DNA of 64,000 nt, taken from Comamonadaceae bacterium (GTDB lineage Bacteria; Pseudomonadota; Gammaproteobacteria; Burkholderiales; Burkholderiaceae_C). Positions within the stretch are counted from its first letter, which is position 1. Each line of letters starts with the position of its first letter. The stretch lies in NCBI GenBank assembly GCA_027484575.1, contig JAIXSQ010000010.1, positions 186,001 to 250,000 of the forward strand, read 5' to 3'. The position numbers and the translations under genes are program-made. Shown here in pieces: positions 9,730 to 18,272 of this stretch. The notes under the pieces were generated by a model. The model saw nothing but the letters and a program-made list of their open reading frames with translations, searched no databases and had not been told where the DNA came from.

Positions 9730-10119
9730 TCAGCCCAGCGTGCGCAGGTGCAGCGCCAGCTGGGCGCAATCGTCCACGAGCGCGTCGATCTCGCTGGACT
9801 TGTCGAACACCGCATCGGCCCCGAGCTGCGCGCAGCGTTTGCGCATGTCGGTGGTCGCGTAGTTCGACAGCACCACCGCCCGCTGCCGCGGCGTGCGGGT
9901 GCGCAGCGACTCCAGCACGCCCACGCCGCTCCCCTGCCTGAGAAAGAGGTCGACCACGGCCAGGTCCCAGTCGTGGGGATGCGCGAGCAGCCAGTCGCGC
10001 GCCATGCGCTCGCCATCGGCCCAGCCCACGCAGCGGATGTCCGCCAGCTCCTCGAGCGTGCCCACCAGGTTCTCTCGGATGGTCGGGTTGTCTTCGACGA
10101 TGAAGGTGCGCAGCTGCAC
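9730..10119 (-). CDS. Single-domain response regulator (CheY-like receiver)
   Basis: 129 aa from a GTG start. It is a stand-alone receiver with acidic residues E9/D10, phospho-acceptor D57 (AVVDLFL) and Lys 107 (FDKSSE). There is no output domain. It is convergent with the NarL-type regulator, 27 bp between stops, so it may compete for or relay phosphate from the CHASE3 kinase, though this is inference. The start is chosen for receiver-domain length and a GGAG about 14 nt upstream; upstream in-frame sequence is not receiver-like. Confidence 0.8.
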   Translation of the reverse strand: MQLRTFIVEDNPTIRENLVGTLEELADIRCVGWADGERMARDWLLAHPHDWDLAVVDLFLRQGSGVGVLESLRTRTPRQRAVVLSNYATTDMRKRCAQLGADAVFDKSSEIDALVDDCAQLALHLRTLG

Positions 10120-10305
10120 GCGGGGATCCGCTCCGGTGCTCCCGGCGGGAGCTGCGCGATTGTGGCGCGCACGCAGCGCGCGATCACGTAGGAGGCGTCC
10201 GACAGGCGACTGCGCGCTGGCGCCCACAGGGCCGCAGGCGGGCCGCCGACCGGCCGTGCGCCGCTGCCGGGCCAGACTCGTCGTCCCCCACCTCGCGAGG
10301 CTGCC

Positions 10306-10449
10306 GTGAAGCTGCTGCTCGACACCCTGGTCATCTTCTTCGGCATCCTCGCCGCCGCCGGCCTGCTCGCGCTGGGCGAGCCGGTCGACGACACGGTCTC
10401 GCTGGCCGTGCCGGCCGCGGTGCCGGCCGTGCCCGGCGCGCCGCGCTGA
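10306..10449 (+). CDS. Small hypothetical membrane protein
   Basis: A 47-residue frame from GTG, ending two bases before the AsmA-like ATG. It has one hydrophobic helix (about residues 7-23, TLVIFFGILAAAGLLAL) and a short Val/Pro/Ala-rich tail. There is no recognised family. The helix and tight spacing to the next gene suggest a real small protein, but chance hydrophobic frames occur in such GC-rich DNA, so this is tentative. Confidence 0.4.
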   Translation: MKLLLDTLVIFFGILAAAGLLALGEPVDDTVSLAVPAAVPAVPGAPR

Positions 10450-10451
10450 CC

Positions 10452-12668
10452 ATGGCCGCGGCCACGGGGCTGCCACCCGCCGCACCGGCCTCACGCGCCG
10501 CGCGCATCGCGCTGTGGGTCGGCGGCGGCCTGCTCGTGCTGCTGGCCGTGCTGGGGGTGGTGGTCGCGTTCTTCCCCTGGCACATGCTGCGCGGGCCGAT
10601 CGAGCGGCATGTCACCGAGAGCACCGGCCGCGCCTTCCACCTGGGCGGCCTCGACGTGCGCGTGGGCCGCACCACGCGGGTCTTCCTCGACGACGTCGCC
10701 TTCGCCAACCCGGAATGGGCCGTCGAGCCGCAGCTGGTGCAGGCCCGCCGGGCCGAGGTCCACGTGCGGCTGCTGCCGCTGCTGCTGCACCGTCGCATCG
10801 AGCTGCCGCTGGTCAAGCTGTCGCAGCCGCGGCTGGGCCTGCAGGCCGAGGCGGACGGGCGCCGCACCTGGTCGCTGGGCGGGGACACGCGCGACGGCTC
10901 GAACGTGCCGGCGATCGGCAGCTTCATCGTCGACCAGGGCGAGGCGCATTACGTGGCCCGCCACCAGGGCGCCGACGTGCGCCTGCGCTTCGCGCTCGCG
11001 CCCGAGGCGGGCGGCTCGCCCCTGCCGCTGCGCTTCGAGGCCGCGGGCCGCTGGCGTGACCAGCCCTTCGAGGCGCGGGGCCGCACGGGCGACGTGCTGG
11101 CCCTGAGTGGCGGCGAGCTGCAACGCCCGTTCCCGGCGCAGGTCGACGCCACCGCCGGCGGCACGCGCCTGCGCGCCGACGGCCGCCTGGCCAGCCTGGC
11201 GACGCTGGACGGCACCGAGGCCGACGTGCGGCTGGAAGGTCCCAACCTGGGCGCGCTGTACCAGCTGCTGGGCGTCGCGCTGCCCGACACGCCGCGCTAC
11301 GCGGTGGCCGCGCGCGTGAGCCAGCAGGGCGGGCGCTGGCAGGTCGCGGGCATCGACGCCCGCCTGGGGCGCAGCGACTTCGCGGGCGACCTGGCGTATG
11401 CCGCTGCCGAGGGCCGCACGCCCCTGCTGACGGGCGCGCTGCGCTCGCGCCTGCTCGACTTCGAGGACCTCGCGCCGGTGATCGGCCTGCGCGACGACGC
11501 GCCTCGCCCGGCGGGCAAGGCGGCAGTGCAAGGCGCGGCCAAGGCGCGGGCCGCACCGGCCAAGACGACGCGGACGGCCGGCCGCAAGGTGCTGCCCGAC
11601 GCGCCGGTGGACCTGGCCCGGCTGCGCTCGCTCGATGCCGACGTGCAGCTGGATGCCGCGCGCGTGGTCAATGCCAAGGGGCTGCCGCTGGAGCGCATCC
11701 GCACCCATGTGCAGCTGCGCGGCGGCGTCCTGGTGCTCGACCCGCTGGACCTGGGCGTGGCTGGCGGCCGGCTGGCCGGGCGGATGCGGCTGGACGGCAC
11801 CGGCCCGCAGCCGCAGGCGCAGCTGCGGCTCGATGCGCGCGGGCTGGAACTCGCGCGCCTGCTGCCGGCGGTGGAGACCTCGCGCAACAGCTTCGGCCGG
11901 CTGCAGGGCGAGGTCGAGCTGCAGGGGCGCGGTGCCTCGGTCGCGCAGCTGCTGGGCGGGGCCGACGGCCACCTCGCGCTGCTGATGGGGCAGGGCCAGA
12001 TCAGCAACCTGCTGCTGGAGCTGGCGGGCCTGGACGGTGGCGAGATCCTGAAGTTCTTCCTGGGCGGCGACCGGCGCGTGCCGGTGCGCTGCGCGGCCGT
12101 GGCCTTCGACGTGCAGCGCGGCGTGGCCGCCTCGCGCGCGCTGCTGCTGGACACCTCCGACACCGTGTTCATCGGCGACGCCCGCATCGACCTGGGCCGC
12201 GAGGCGCTGGACGTGGTGGTCAAGCCGCAGCCCAAGGACACCAGCATCCTGAGCCTGCGCACGCCGCTGAAGATCGGCGGCACCTTCGGCAAGCCCGAAG
12301 GCGGGCTGCAGGCCGGCCCGCTGGCGGGCCGTGCCGCCGCCGCCGTGGCGCTGGCCGCGATCAATCCCCTGCTGGCGCTCGCCGCGACCATCGAGACCGG
12401 GCCTGGCCGCGATGCCGACTGCGTGGGCACGCTGCGCCAGGCCGGCGCGCCGCAGGCCGAGGCCCGCGTCAACGGCAGCGGCGCGCCGCCGGCCGCTGCG
12501 GGGCAGGCCACGGCGCAGGGGCAGGGCACGCAGGGGCAGGGCACGGGGGCGATGGGCGCCCGCGGCGCCGAGCCGGCGGCGCGGGGCGGGGCGGCGCAGG
12601 GCGCACCGGCGCAGCCGGCGCCGGCCCGTGATGCGCCCCAGGAAGCGCAGATGCCGCAGGCGCGCTGA
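10452..12668 (+). CDS. AsmA-family protein
   Basis: 738 aa. One N-terminal membrane helix (about 19-41) is followed by a long beta-rich periplasmic region typical of AsmA/TamB-like proteins, now seen as bridges for lipid transport between the membranes. The C-terminal part has the AsmA_2 feel (DTVFIGDARIDLGREALDV near 573-591). The last 70 residues are a Gly/Gln/Ala/Pro-rich tail with repeated GQGT units. It starts 2 bp after the small membrane ORF and is convergent with the MoeB-like gene. Substrate and partners are unknown. Confidence 0.85.
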   Translation: MAAATGLPPAAPASRAARIALWVGGGLLVLLAVLGVVVAFFPWHMLRGPIERHVTESTGRAFHLGGLDVRVGRTTRVFLDDVAFANPEWAVEPQLVQARRAEVHVRLLPLLLHRRIELPLVKLSQPRLGLQAEADGRRTWSLGGDTRDGSNVPAIGSFIVDQGEAHYVARHQGADVRLRFALAPEAGGSPLPLRFEAAGRWRDQPFEARGRTGDVLALSGGELQRPFPAQVDATAGGTRLRADGRLASLATLDGTEADVRLEGPNLGALYQLLGVALPDTPRYAVAARVSQQGGRWQVAGIDARLGRSDFAGDLAYAAAEGRTPLLTGALRSRLLDFEDLAPVIGLRDDAPRPAGKAAVQGAAKARAAPAKTTRTAGRKVLPDAPVDLARLRSLDADVQLDAARVVNAKGLPLERIRTHVQLRGGVLVLDPLDLGVAGGRLAGRMRLDGTGPQPQAQLRLDARGLELARLLPAVETSRNSFGRLQGEVELQGRGASVAQLLGGADGHLALLMGQGQISNLLLELAGLDGGEILKFFLGGDRRVPVRCAAVAFDVQRGVAASRALLLDTSDTVFIGDARIDLGREALDVVVKPQPKDTSILSLRTPLKIGGTFGKPEGGLQAGPLAGRAAAAVALAAINPLLALAATIETGPGRDADCVGTLRQAGAPQAEARVNGSGAPPAAAGQATAQGQGTQGQGTGAMGARGAEPAARGGAAQGAPAQPAPARDAPQEAQMPQAR

Positions 12669-13424
12669 TCAGGCGTGCGCGGTGCCGCAGACCGGGCAGG
12701 CGGCGTGGCGCGGCGTGCGCAGGCGGGTCCAGTCCATGGTGCGGGCGTCGAGCATCAGCAGCGCGCCCGTGGCCGGCGTGCCGGCCTGCGCCAGCAGCTT
12801 GAGCGCCTCGGCCGCCTGCATGGCGCCGATGATGCCCACCAGCGGCGCGAACACGCCCAGCGTGGCGCAGCGCGTCTCCTCGGGCACGGCGTCGGGCGGG
12901 AACACGCAGGCGTAGCAGGGGCTGGCCGGCGAGCGCGCGTCGTACACCGCCAGCTGACCGTCGAAGCGGATCGCCGCGCCCGACACCAGCGGCCGCCCGT
13001 GCCGCACGCAGGCCGCGTTGACGGCCTGGCGGGTGGCGAAGTTGTCGCAGCAGTCCAGCACCACGTCGTGCGCCGCCACCAGGGCGTCCAGCAGGGCGGC
13101 GTCGGCCCGCTGCGCCACGGTCTCGATGCGCACCTGCGGGTTGAGCGCCGCGATCGCCTGCCGGGCCGAGTCCACCTTGGGCTGGCCGATGCGGTCCATC
13201 GCATGCGCGATCTGCCGCTGCAGGTTGGTCAGGTCCACCGTGTCGTGGTCGACCAGCGTGAGCCGGCCCACGCCGGCCGTGCCCAGGTACAGGGCGGCCG
13301 GCGAGCCCAGGCCGCCGGCGCCGATCACCAGCGCCGAGCCAGCGGCGATGCGCTCCTGGCCCTCGACGCCGATCTCCTCGAGCAGGATGTGGCGGGAGTA
13401 GCGCAGCAGCTCGTCGTCGGTCAT
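12669..13424 (-). CDS. moeB: MoeB/ThiF-family adenylyltransferase
   Basis: 251 aa. E1-like enzyme that adenylates the C-terminal glycine of MoaD or ThiS during molybdopterin or thiamine synthesis. It shows the ATP-binding loop VIGAGGLGSPAALYLGTAGV (about 34-53), a nucleotide-contacting R (NLQRQIAH), the catalytic Cys region ETRCATLGVFAPLVG, and two zinc-binding CxxC pairs (CYAC, CPVC). The ATG at 13424 begins the conserved TDDELLRYSRHI block. No molybdopterin or thiamine gene is adjacent, so the choice between MoeB and ThiF roles is open. Confidence 0.85.
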   Translation of the reverse strand: MTDDELLRYSRHILLEEIGVEGQERIAAGSALVIGAGGLGSPAALYLGTAGVGRLTLVDHDTVDLTNLQRQIAHAMDRIGQPKVDSARQAIAALNPQVRIETVAQRADAALLDALVAAHDVVLDCCDNFATRQAVNAACVRHGRPLVSGAAIRFDGQLAVYDARSPASPCYACVFPPDAVPEETRCATLGVFAPLVGIIGAMQAAEALKLLAQAGTPATGALLMLDARTMDWTRLRTPRHAACPVCGTAHA

Positions 13425-13432
13425 GGGCCGCG

Positions 13433-13438
13433 ATTGTC
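13433..13438 (-). promoter_or_regulatory. -10-like box of the MoeB-like gene
   Basis: On the minus strand GACAAT ends 8 nt before the ATG at 13424. With the ctpA hairpin just upstream, this suggests a separate near-leaderless transcript and no read-through from ctpA. Confidence 0.45.
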
Positions 13439-13448
13439 CCGGAAAGCG

Positions 13449-13473
13449 CGAAGCCGGCACGGGGCCGGCTTCG
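13449..13473 (-). terminator. Hairpin downstream of ctpA
   Basis: CGAAGCCGGC and GCCGGCTTCG form a perfect 10-bp stem with a 5-base loop, between the ctpA stop and the MoeB-like gene. There is no T-run, so termination strength is uncertain. Confidence 0.5.
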
Positions 13474-13510
13474 GGGACGGGGCAGGGCGGCCGCGCGGGG
13501 CGGCCGGTGC

Positions 13511-14953
13511 TCACTGCTCCTTCTTCTCGTTCTTGTTCTCGATGACCTGGGTCTTGCTCACCAGCACCGGGCGGCCCTTGAGCTGGTTGAGCGCCTGCAC
13601 GAGCTGGAAGTCCTTGTCGGGGGTGCCGAACTCGGGCGTCTTGCGCTCGGCCACCGGCTTGCGGGCCTCTTCCTCGGCGCGCTTGCGCGCTTCTTCGCGC
13701 AGCTTCTCGCGGGCGGGGTCCTTGACCTCGGGGCCCTGGCCGCTGCCCAGGTGCTTCTCGAGGTCGGCCTCGCGGGTGCGCAGCAGCGAGAACAGGTTGC
13801 CCTCCTCGGTCTCGTCGACCAGCACGTCGGGCACGATGCCGCGGGCCTGGATCGACTTGCCGGTGGGGGTGTAGTAGCGCGCCGTGGTGAGCTTCAGGCC
13901 GGTGTCGGGGCCCAGCGAGCGCACGGTCTGCACCGAGCCCTTGCCGAAGGTCTGGCTGCCCAGGATGGTGGCGCGCTTGTGGTCCTGCAGGGCGCCGGCC
14001 ACGATCTCGCTGGCCGAGGCCGAGCCTTCGTTGACCAGCACCACCAGCGGCACGGTCTTGAGCTGCGGCGGCAGCCGGCGCAGCGGGTCGCTGCCGGCGC
14101 GGCGCTGGTAGAACTCGGGCGCGGCCTTGTAGACGAACTTGCTCTCGGCCAGCTGGCCGTTGGTGGACACCACGGTCACGTTCTCGGGCAGGAAAGCGGC
14201 CGAGATGGCCACCGCCGCGTCGAGCAGGCCGCCCGGGTCGTTGCGCAGGTCCAGCACCATGCCCTTGAGATTGGGCTCGGCCTTGTAGATCTCGTCGACC
14301 TTGCGCACGAAATCGTCGACCGTGCGCTCCTGGAACTGCGACAGGCGGATCCAGCCGTAGCCGGGCTCGACCACCTTGCCCTTGACCGAGACGGTCTTGA
14401 TCTCCTCGCGGGTGATCGTGACGGGGAAGGTGCGGTTCTCGTCCTTGCGGAAGATGGTCAGGCTGACCTTGGTGTTGGGCTCGCCGCGCATGCGCTTGAC
14501 GGCGTCGCTCAGGCTCAGGCCCCGCACCACGGTGTCGTCGATCTTGGTGATCAGGTCGCCCGGCTTGAGGCCGGCGCGGAAGGCGGGCGAGCCCTCGATG
14601 GGCGAGACCACCTTGACGAGGCCGTCCTCCTGCGAGATCTCGATGCCCACGCCGACGAAGCGGCCCGAGGTGCCCTCGCGGAATTCCTTGTAGGTCTTCT
14701 TGTCGAAGTACTGGGAGTGCGGATCCAGGCTGGCGACCATGCCGGAGATGGCATCGCTGATCAGCTTGCGCTCGTCGACCGGCTCGACGTAGTCGGTCTT
14801 GATCATGCCGAACACCGAGGCCAGCTGTTGCAGCTCCTCCAGCGGCAGCGGGGCGAGCGAGCCACGCGCGACGGTCTGCAGCGAGACCGTGGTCAGGGCG
14901 CCGGCCAGCGCGCCCACGGTGATCCAGCCGGCGGTCTTCAATTTGTGGCTCAT
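13511..14953 (-). CDS. ctpA: Carboxyl-terminal processing protease (S41 family, PDZ)
   Basis: 480 aa. Periplasmic serine protease of the CtpA/Prc group. It has an N-terminal membrane anchor or signal (about 8-25), a PDZ domain (about 90-170) and the S41 catalytic domain with nucleophile Ser in VNEGSASASEI and the general-base Lys in FGKGSVQT. The C-terminal tail is charged (EEARKRAEEEARKP). Relatives trim or degrade envelope proteins and control cell-wall hydrolases. The ATG at 14953 is preferred over 14980 because the membrane segment then lies at the expected position. Confidence 0.92.
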   Translation of the reverse strand: MSHKLKTAGWITVGALAGALTTVSLQTVARGSLAPLPLEELQQLASVFGMIKTDYVEPVDERKLISDAISGMVASLDPHSQYFDKKTYKEFREGTSGRFVGVGIEISQEDGLVKVVSPIEGSPAFRAGLKPGDLITKIDDTVVRGLSLSDAVKRMRGEPNTKVSLTIFRKDENRTFPVTITREEIKTVSVKGKVVEPGYGWIRLSQFQERTVDDFVRKVDEIYKAEPNLKGMVLDLRNDPGGLLDAAVAISAAFLPENVTVVSTNGQLAESKFVYKAAPEFYQRRAGSDPLRRLPPQLKTVPLVVLVNEGSASASEIVAGALQDHKRATILGSQTFGKGSVQTVRSLGPDTGLKLTTARYYTPTGKSIQARGIVPDVLVDETEEGNLFSLLRTREADLEKHLGSGQGPEVKDPAREKLREEARKRAEEEARKPVAERKTPEFGTPDKDFQLVQALNQLKGRPVLVSKTQVIENKNEKKEQ

Positions 14954-15125
14954 GGGGGAGTCCAGTCCTCTCGCGATCACGATTTATACACCTGAGAGAA
15001 CACTCCGACCCGGCCGTCGGCCATCGGTTCCGCGCCGCCGCGGCAGGCCGTGAACGACTCGGCCGCCCGGTGCCGCCGGCAGCCTGCGCCGGCGCAGTTC
15101 CCCACGCCGGCGTGGGGCCGGCGCG

Positions 15126-15869
15126 TCAGGCCTTGCCCTGGCTGGCCACCGCGGCGGCCGCCCGGGCCGCTGCCTCGGCGTCGCCCAGGTAGTAGCGGCG
15201 GATCGGCTTGAGCCCGGCATCCAGTTCGTAGACCAGCGGGATCCCGTTGGGGATGTTCAGGCCGACGATCTCGTCGTCGGAGATGCCGTCCAGGTACTTG
15301 ACCAGGGCCCGGATGGAATTGCCGTGCGCCGCCACCAGCAGCCGCTTGCCGGCCTTGATGGCCGGCGCCATCGACTCGTTCCAGTACGGCAGCACCCGCG
15401 CGACGGTGTCCTGCAGGCATTCGGTCAGCGGCACCTCGTGCGGCTGCAGGCGGGCGTAGCGCGGGTCGGCGCGCTCGCTGCGGGGGTCGTCGGCCTCCAG
15501 GGGCGGCGGCGGCACGTCGTAGCTGCGGCGCCAGACCAGCACCTGGTCGTCGCCGAACTTCTTGGCCGTCTCGGCCTTGTTCAGGCCCTGCAGCCCGCCG
15601 TAGTGCCGCTCGTTCAGGCGCCAGCTCTTGACCGTGGGCAGCCAGGCGCGGTCCATCGCGTCCAGGCAGTGCCACAGGGTGTGGATGGCGCGCTTGAGCA
15701 CGCTGGTGTGGCAGACGTCGAACTCCCAGCCGCCCTCGCGCAGCAGCCGGCCCGCTTCCTGGGCCTGGGCGATGCCGGTGGGCGTCAGGTCGACGTCGGT
15801 CCAGCCGGTGAAGCGGTTCTCGAGGTTCCAGGTCGATTCGCCGTGGCGGATCAGCACGAGCTTGTACAT
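15126..15869 (-). CDS. gpmA: 2,3-bisphosphoglycerate-dependent phosphoglycerate mutase
   Basis: 247 aa, normal for dPGM. It interconverts 3- and 2-phosphoglycerate in glycolysis. The phospho-histidine motif is [10 protein letters not shown] (H9) and the second His lies in [10 protein letters not shown]. The [12 protein letters not shown] substrate loop is also present. The gene is divergent from a rhodanese gene, as in many betaproteobacteria. The palindrome at 15898-15913 probably supplies its -10. Confidence 0.96.
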   Translation of the reverse strand: MYKLVLIRHGESTWNLENRFTGWTDVDLTPTGIAQAQEAGRLLREGGWEFDVCHTSVLKRAIHTLWHCLDAMDRAWLPTVKSWRLNERHYGGLQGLNKAETAKKFGDDQVLVWRRSYDVPPPPLEADDPRSERADPRYARLQPHEVPLTECLQDTVARVLPYWNESMAPAIKAGKRLLVAAHGNSIRALVKYLDGISDDEIVGLNIPNGIPLVYELDAGLKPIRRYYLGDAEAAARAAAAVASQGKA

Positions 15870-15897
15870 GGGCAGGGTCGCGGTGCGGGCAAAAACG

Positions 15898-15913
15898 GGG
15901 ATTCTAGAATCCC
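15898..15913. promoter_or_regulatory. Symmetric bidirectional promoter element
   Basis: GGGATTCTAGAATCCC is a perfect 16-bp palindrome between divergent gpmA and the rhodanese gene. It contains TAGAAT at 15905-15910 on the plus strand and at 15906-15901 on the minus strand, two -10-like boxes sharing a central TA. It may drive both genes or be an operator; sequence alone cannot separate these. Confidence 0.5.
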
Positions 15914-15959
15914 GGCCTTTGCCAACAGGGCGCCTTTGCCCGGCCCATTCGAGGACCCC

Positions 15960-16364
15960 GTGGATTTCATCGTCAACAACTGGATGCTGCTCGCCGTCGC
16001 CATCGCCTCCGGCGGCCTGCTCATGTGGCCCGCCGTGCAGGGCAGCGGCTCGGGCCTGGGCCCGACCGAGGCGGTCATGCTGATCAACCGCGAGAAGGCC
16101 GTCGTGGTCGACGTGGGCGACGCGGCCGACTTCGCCGCCGGCCACATCGGCGGCGCCCGCCACCTGCCGCTGGCCGAGCTCGAGCAGCGCCTGCCCGAGG
16201 CCGTCAAGAACAAGCAGCTGCCGCTGCTGCTGGTGTGCCCCAATGGCATGCGCGCCAAGCGCGCGCTGGCGACGGCGCGGAAACTGGGCTACGAGAAGGC
16301 CCAAGTCCTGGCCGGCGGGCTGCGGGCGTGGAAAGACGCTAACCTGCCCGTCGAGAAGGCCTGA
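15960..16364 (+). CDS. Rhodanese-like domain protein, membrane-anchored
   Basis: 134 aa from GTG. One N-terminal transmembrane helix (about 8-24) is followed by a single rhodanese domain with active-site C93 in [10 protein letters not shown]. The family moves sulfane sulfur or handles thiols. It is the first gene of the rhodanese-grxC-secB-gpsA run, an order common in Burkholderiales. The helix is read as cytoplasm-facing because grxC and secB products are cytoplasmic, but topology is inference. Confidence 0.88.
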   Translation: MDFIVNNWMLLAVAIASGGLLMWPAVQGSGSGLGPTEAVMLINREKAVVVDVGDAADFAAGHIGGARHLPLAELEQRLPEAVKNKQLPLLLVCPNGMRAKRALATARKLGYEKAQVLAGGLRAWKDANLPVEKA

Positions 16365-16393
16365 GGTCCGGGCCTCGCCAGACAGGGATTCCC

Positions 16394-16654
16394 ATGCAGC
16401 CAGTCACCATGTACACCACCGCCGTCTGCCCGTACTGCATCCGGGCCAAGCAGCTGCTCAAGGCGCGCGGGGTCGAGCAGATCCAGGAGATCCGCATCGA
16501 CGAGCAGCCCGAGGCCCGCACGGCCATGATGGAGCGCACCGGCCGTCGCACCGTGCCCCAGATCTTCGTCGGCGAGACCCACGTGGGCGGCTGCGACGAC
16601 CTGGTGGCGCTGGACGGCCGCGGCGGCCTGATGCCGCTGCTGCAGGGCGCCTGA
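16394..16654 (+). CDS. grxC: Glutaredoxin 3
   Basis: 86 aa. Small thiol oxidoreductase that uses glutathione to reduce disulfides. The active site is CPYC at C12-C15, the cis-Pro motif is TVPQIF, and the glutathione-binding GGCDD follows. Length and motifs match bacterial Grx3. It is 29 bp after the rhodanese gene and upstream of secB. Confidence 0.95.
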   Translation: MQPVTMYTTAVCPYCIRAKQLLKARGVEQIQEIRIDEQPEARTAMMERTGRRTVPQIFVGETHVGGCDDLVALDGRGGLMPLLQGA

Positions 16655-16684
16655 GCCCCCGGCAGGACGCGCGCCGCGGCTTGC

Positions 16685-16690
16685 CATAAT
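16685..16690 (+). promoter_or_regulatory. -10-like box upstream of secB
   Basis: CATAAT (in GCCATAATCGCG) lies 75 nt before the secB ATG. A transcript from here would carry the hairpin at 16711-16738 in its leader. Confidence 0.4.
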
Positions 16691-16710
16691 CGCGCGTTGA
16701 CCCCGTTCCC

Positions 16711-16738
16711 GGCCCGCTTGCCCGGTGGCAGGCGGGCC
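16711..16738 (+). terminator. Hairpin between grxC and secB
   Basis: GGCCCGCTTGCC and GGCAGGCGGGCC pair over 12 bp (one G-T wobble) around a CGGT loop, followed by GTTTCC. It could terminate grxC transcripts or be a structured secB leader, because a -10-like box lies upstream of it. Confidence 0.5.
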
Positions 16739-16765
16739 GTTTCCATTCCAGACAGAAAGCTTTCC

Positions 16766-17221
16766 ATGGCCGAGCAACAGGACCCCGTCTTCCAGATCCA
16801 GCGCGTCTACCTCAAGGAGGCCTCGCTCGAGCAGCCCAACTCGCCGGCGATCCTGCTCGAGCAGGAGCAGCCCTCGGTGGACATCCAGCTGGGCGTCGAG
16901 GCCGGCCAGGTGGCCGACGGCGTGTTCGAGGTGACCGTCACCGCCACCGTGACCACCAAGCTGACCGACCGCACGGTGTTCCTGGTCGAGGCCAAGCAGG
17001 CCGGCATCTTCGAGGTGCGCAACGTCCCGCAGGACCAGATGAGCGCAATCCTGGGCATGGCCTGCCCGCAGATCGTCTACCCGTACCTGCGCGGCAACGT
17101 CGCCGACCTGATCACCCGCGCCGGCTTCCCGCCGGTGCACCTGGCCGAGATCAACTTCCAGGCCATGTACGAGCAGCAGCAGGCCCAGCTGGCCGCCCAG
17201 GGCGGCGTCGCCAACGCCTGA
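16766..17221 (+). CDS. secB: Protein-export chaperone SecB
   Basis: 151 aa. Tetrameric cytosolic chaperone that holds preproteins unfolded and delivers them to SecA. Conserved stretches are [19 protein letters not shown] near the N-terminus and [20 protein letters not shown]. The Gln/Ala-rich tail is usual. The ATG at 16766 gives the canonical start. It lies between grxC and gpsA, a widely conserved order. Confidence 0.97.
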   Translation: MAEQQDPVFQIQRVYLKEASLEQPNSPAILLEQEQPSVDIQLGVEAGQVADGVFEVTVTATVTTKLTDRTVFLVEAKQAGIFEVRNVPQDQMSAILGMACPQIVYPYLRGNVADLITRAGFPPVHLAEINFQAMYEQQQAQLAAQGGVANA

Positions 17222-17231
17222 CGCCCGCGCC

Positions 17232-18230
17232 ATGCGCCTGCTCGTGCTGGGAGCCGGGGCCTGGGGCACGGCGCTCGCCGTGCATGCCGCGGCGCGCCAG
17301 CCCGTCACCCTGTGGGCCCGCGACGCGGCGCAGGCCCGGGCCATGGCCCAGGCGCGCGAGAACGCGCGCTACCTGCCGGGGGTGGACCTGCCGCCCGCGC
17401 TGGCCCTGGCCGACGGAGCCGATCCCGCGGCGCGCGTCCCCGGCCACGACCTCGTCCTGGTGGCCACGCCCATGGCCGGCCTGCGCGCCACGCTGCGGGC
17501 GCTGGCCGGCTGCCCGGTGCCGGTGGCCTGGCTGTGCAAGGGCTTCGAGGCCGCGCGCGAGGGCTCGGCGGGCCTGCTGGGCCACGAGGTGCAGGCCCAG
17601 GAGGCGCCCCGGCTGCAGGCCGGCGTGCTGACCGGACCCAGCTTCGCGCAGGAGGTGGCGCGGCACCAGCCCACCGCGCTGGTGGCCGCCAGCCCGCATG
17701 CCGCCGTGCGCGACGCGCTGGTCGCCGCCTTCCACGACCCCTCGCTGCGGGTCTATGCCAACGAGGACCTGGTCGGCGCCGAGGTGGGCGGCGCGGTCAA
17801 GAACGTGCTGGCGATCGCCACCGGCCTGTGCGACGGGCTGGCGCTGGGCCTGAACGCCCGCGCCGCGCTGGTCACCCGCGGCCTGGCCGAGATCACCCGG
17901 CTGGGCGTGGCGCTGGGCGGCCGTGCCGAGACCTTCATGGGCCTGTCGGGGCTGGGGGACCTGGTGCTCACCGCCACCGGCGACCTCAGCCGCAACCGGC
18001 AGGTCGGCCTGCTGCTGGCGCAGGGCCGCAGCCTCGAGGAGGCCGTGCGCTCGCTGGGCCATGTGGCCGAGGGCGTGAGCAGCGCCCGCACCGTGTCCGC
18101 CCGCGCGCAGGCGCTGGGCGTGGACATGCCCATCGTGCGGGCGGTGGTCGACCTGCTGGACGGGCGCAGCACGCCGCGCGAGGCGGTGGCTGCGCTGATG
18201 GGCCGCGGCCCCGCGACCGAGGGCCGCTGA
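17232..18230 (+). CDS. gpsA: NAD(P)H-dependent glycerol-3-phosphate dehydrogenase
   Basis: 332 aa. Makes sn-glycerol 3-phosphate from dihydroxyacetone phosphate for phospholipid synthesis. The N-terminal dinucleotide loop is [11 protein letters not shown], the mid-protein motif is [10 protein letters not shown], and the catalytic Lys region is [12 protein letters not shown]. It begins 10 bp after secB. The N-terminal half is a Rossmann fold and the C-terminal half helical, as expected. Confidence 0.96.
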   Translation: MRLLVLGAGAWGTALAVHAAARQPVTLWARDAAQARAMAQARENARYLPGVDLPPALALADGADPAARVPGHDLVLVATPMAGLRATLRALAGCPVPVAWLCKGFEAAREGSAGLLGHEVQAQEAPRLQAGVLTGPSFAQEVARHQPTALVAASPHAAVRDALVAAFHDPSLRVYANEDLVGAEVGGAVKNVLAIATGLCDGLALGLNARAALVTRGLAEITRLGVALGGRAETFMGLSGLGDLVLTATGDLSRNRQVGLLLAQGRSLEEAVRSLGHVAEGVSSARTVSARAQALGVDMPIVRAVVDLLDGRSTPREAVAALMGRGPATEGR

Positions 18231-18272
18231 GCCGCGCCGCGGGCCGTGCCGGCCCGCGCGCCGTGCACCGTT

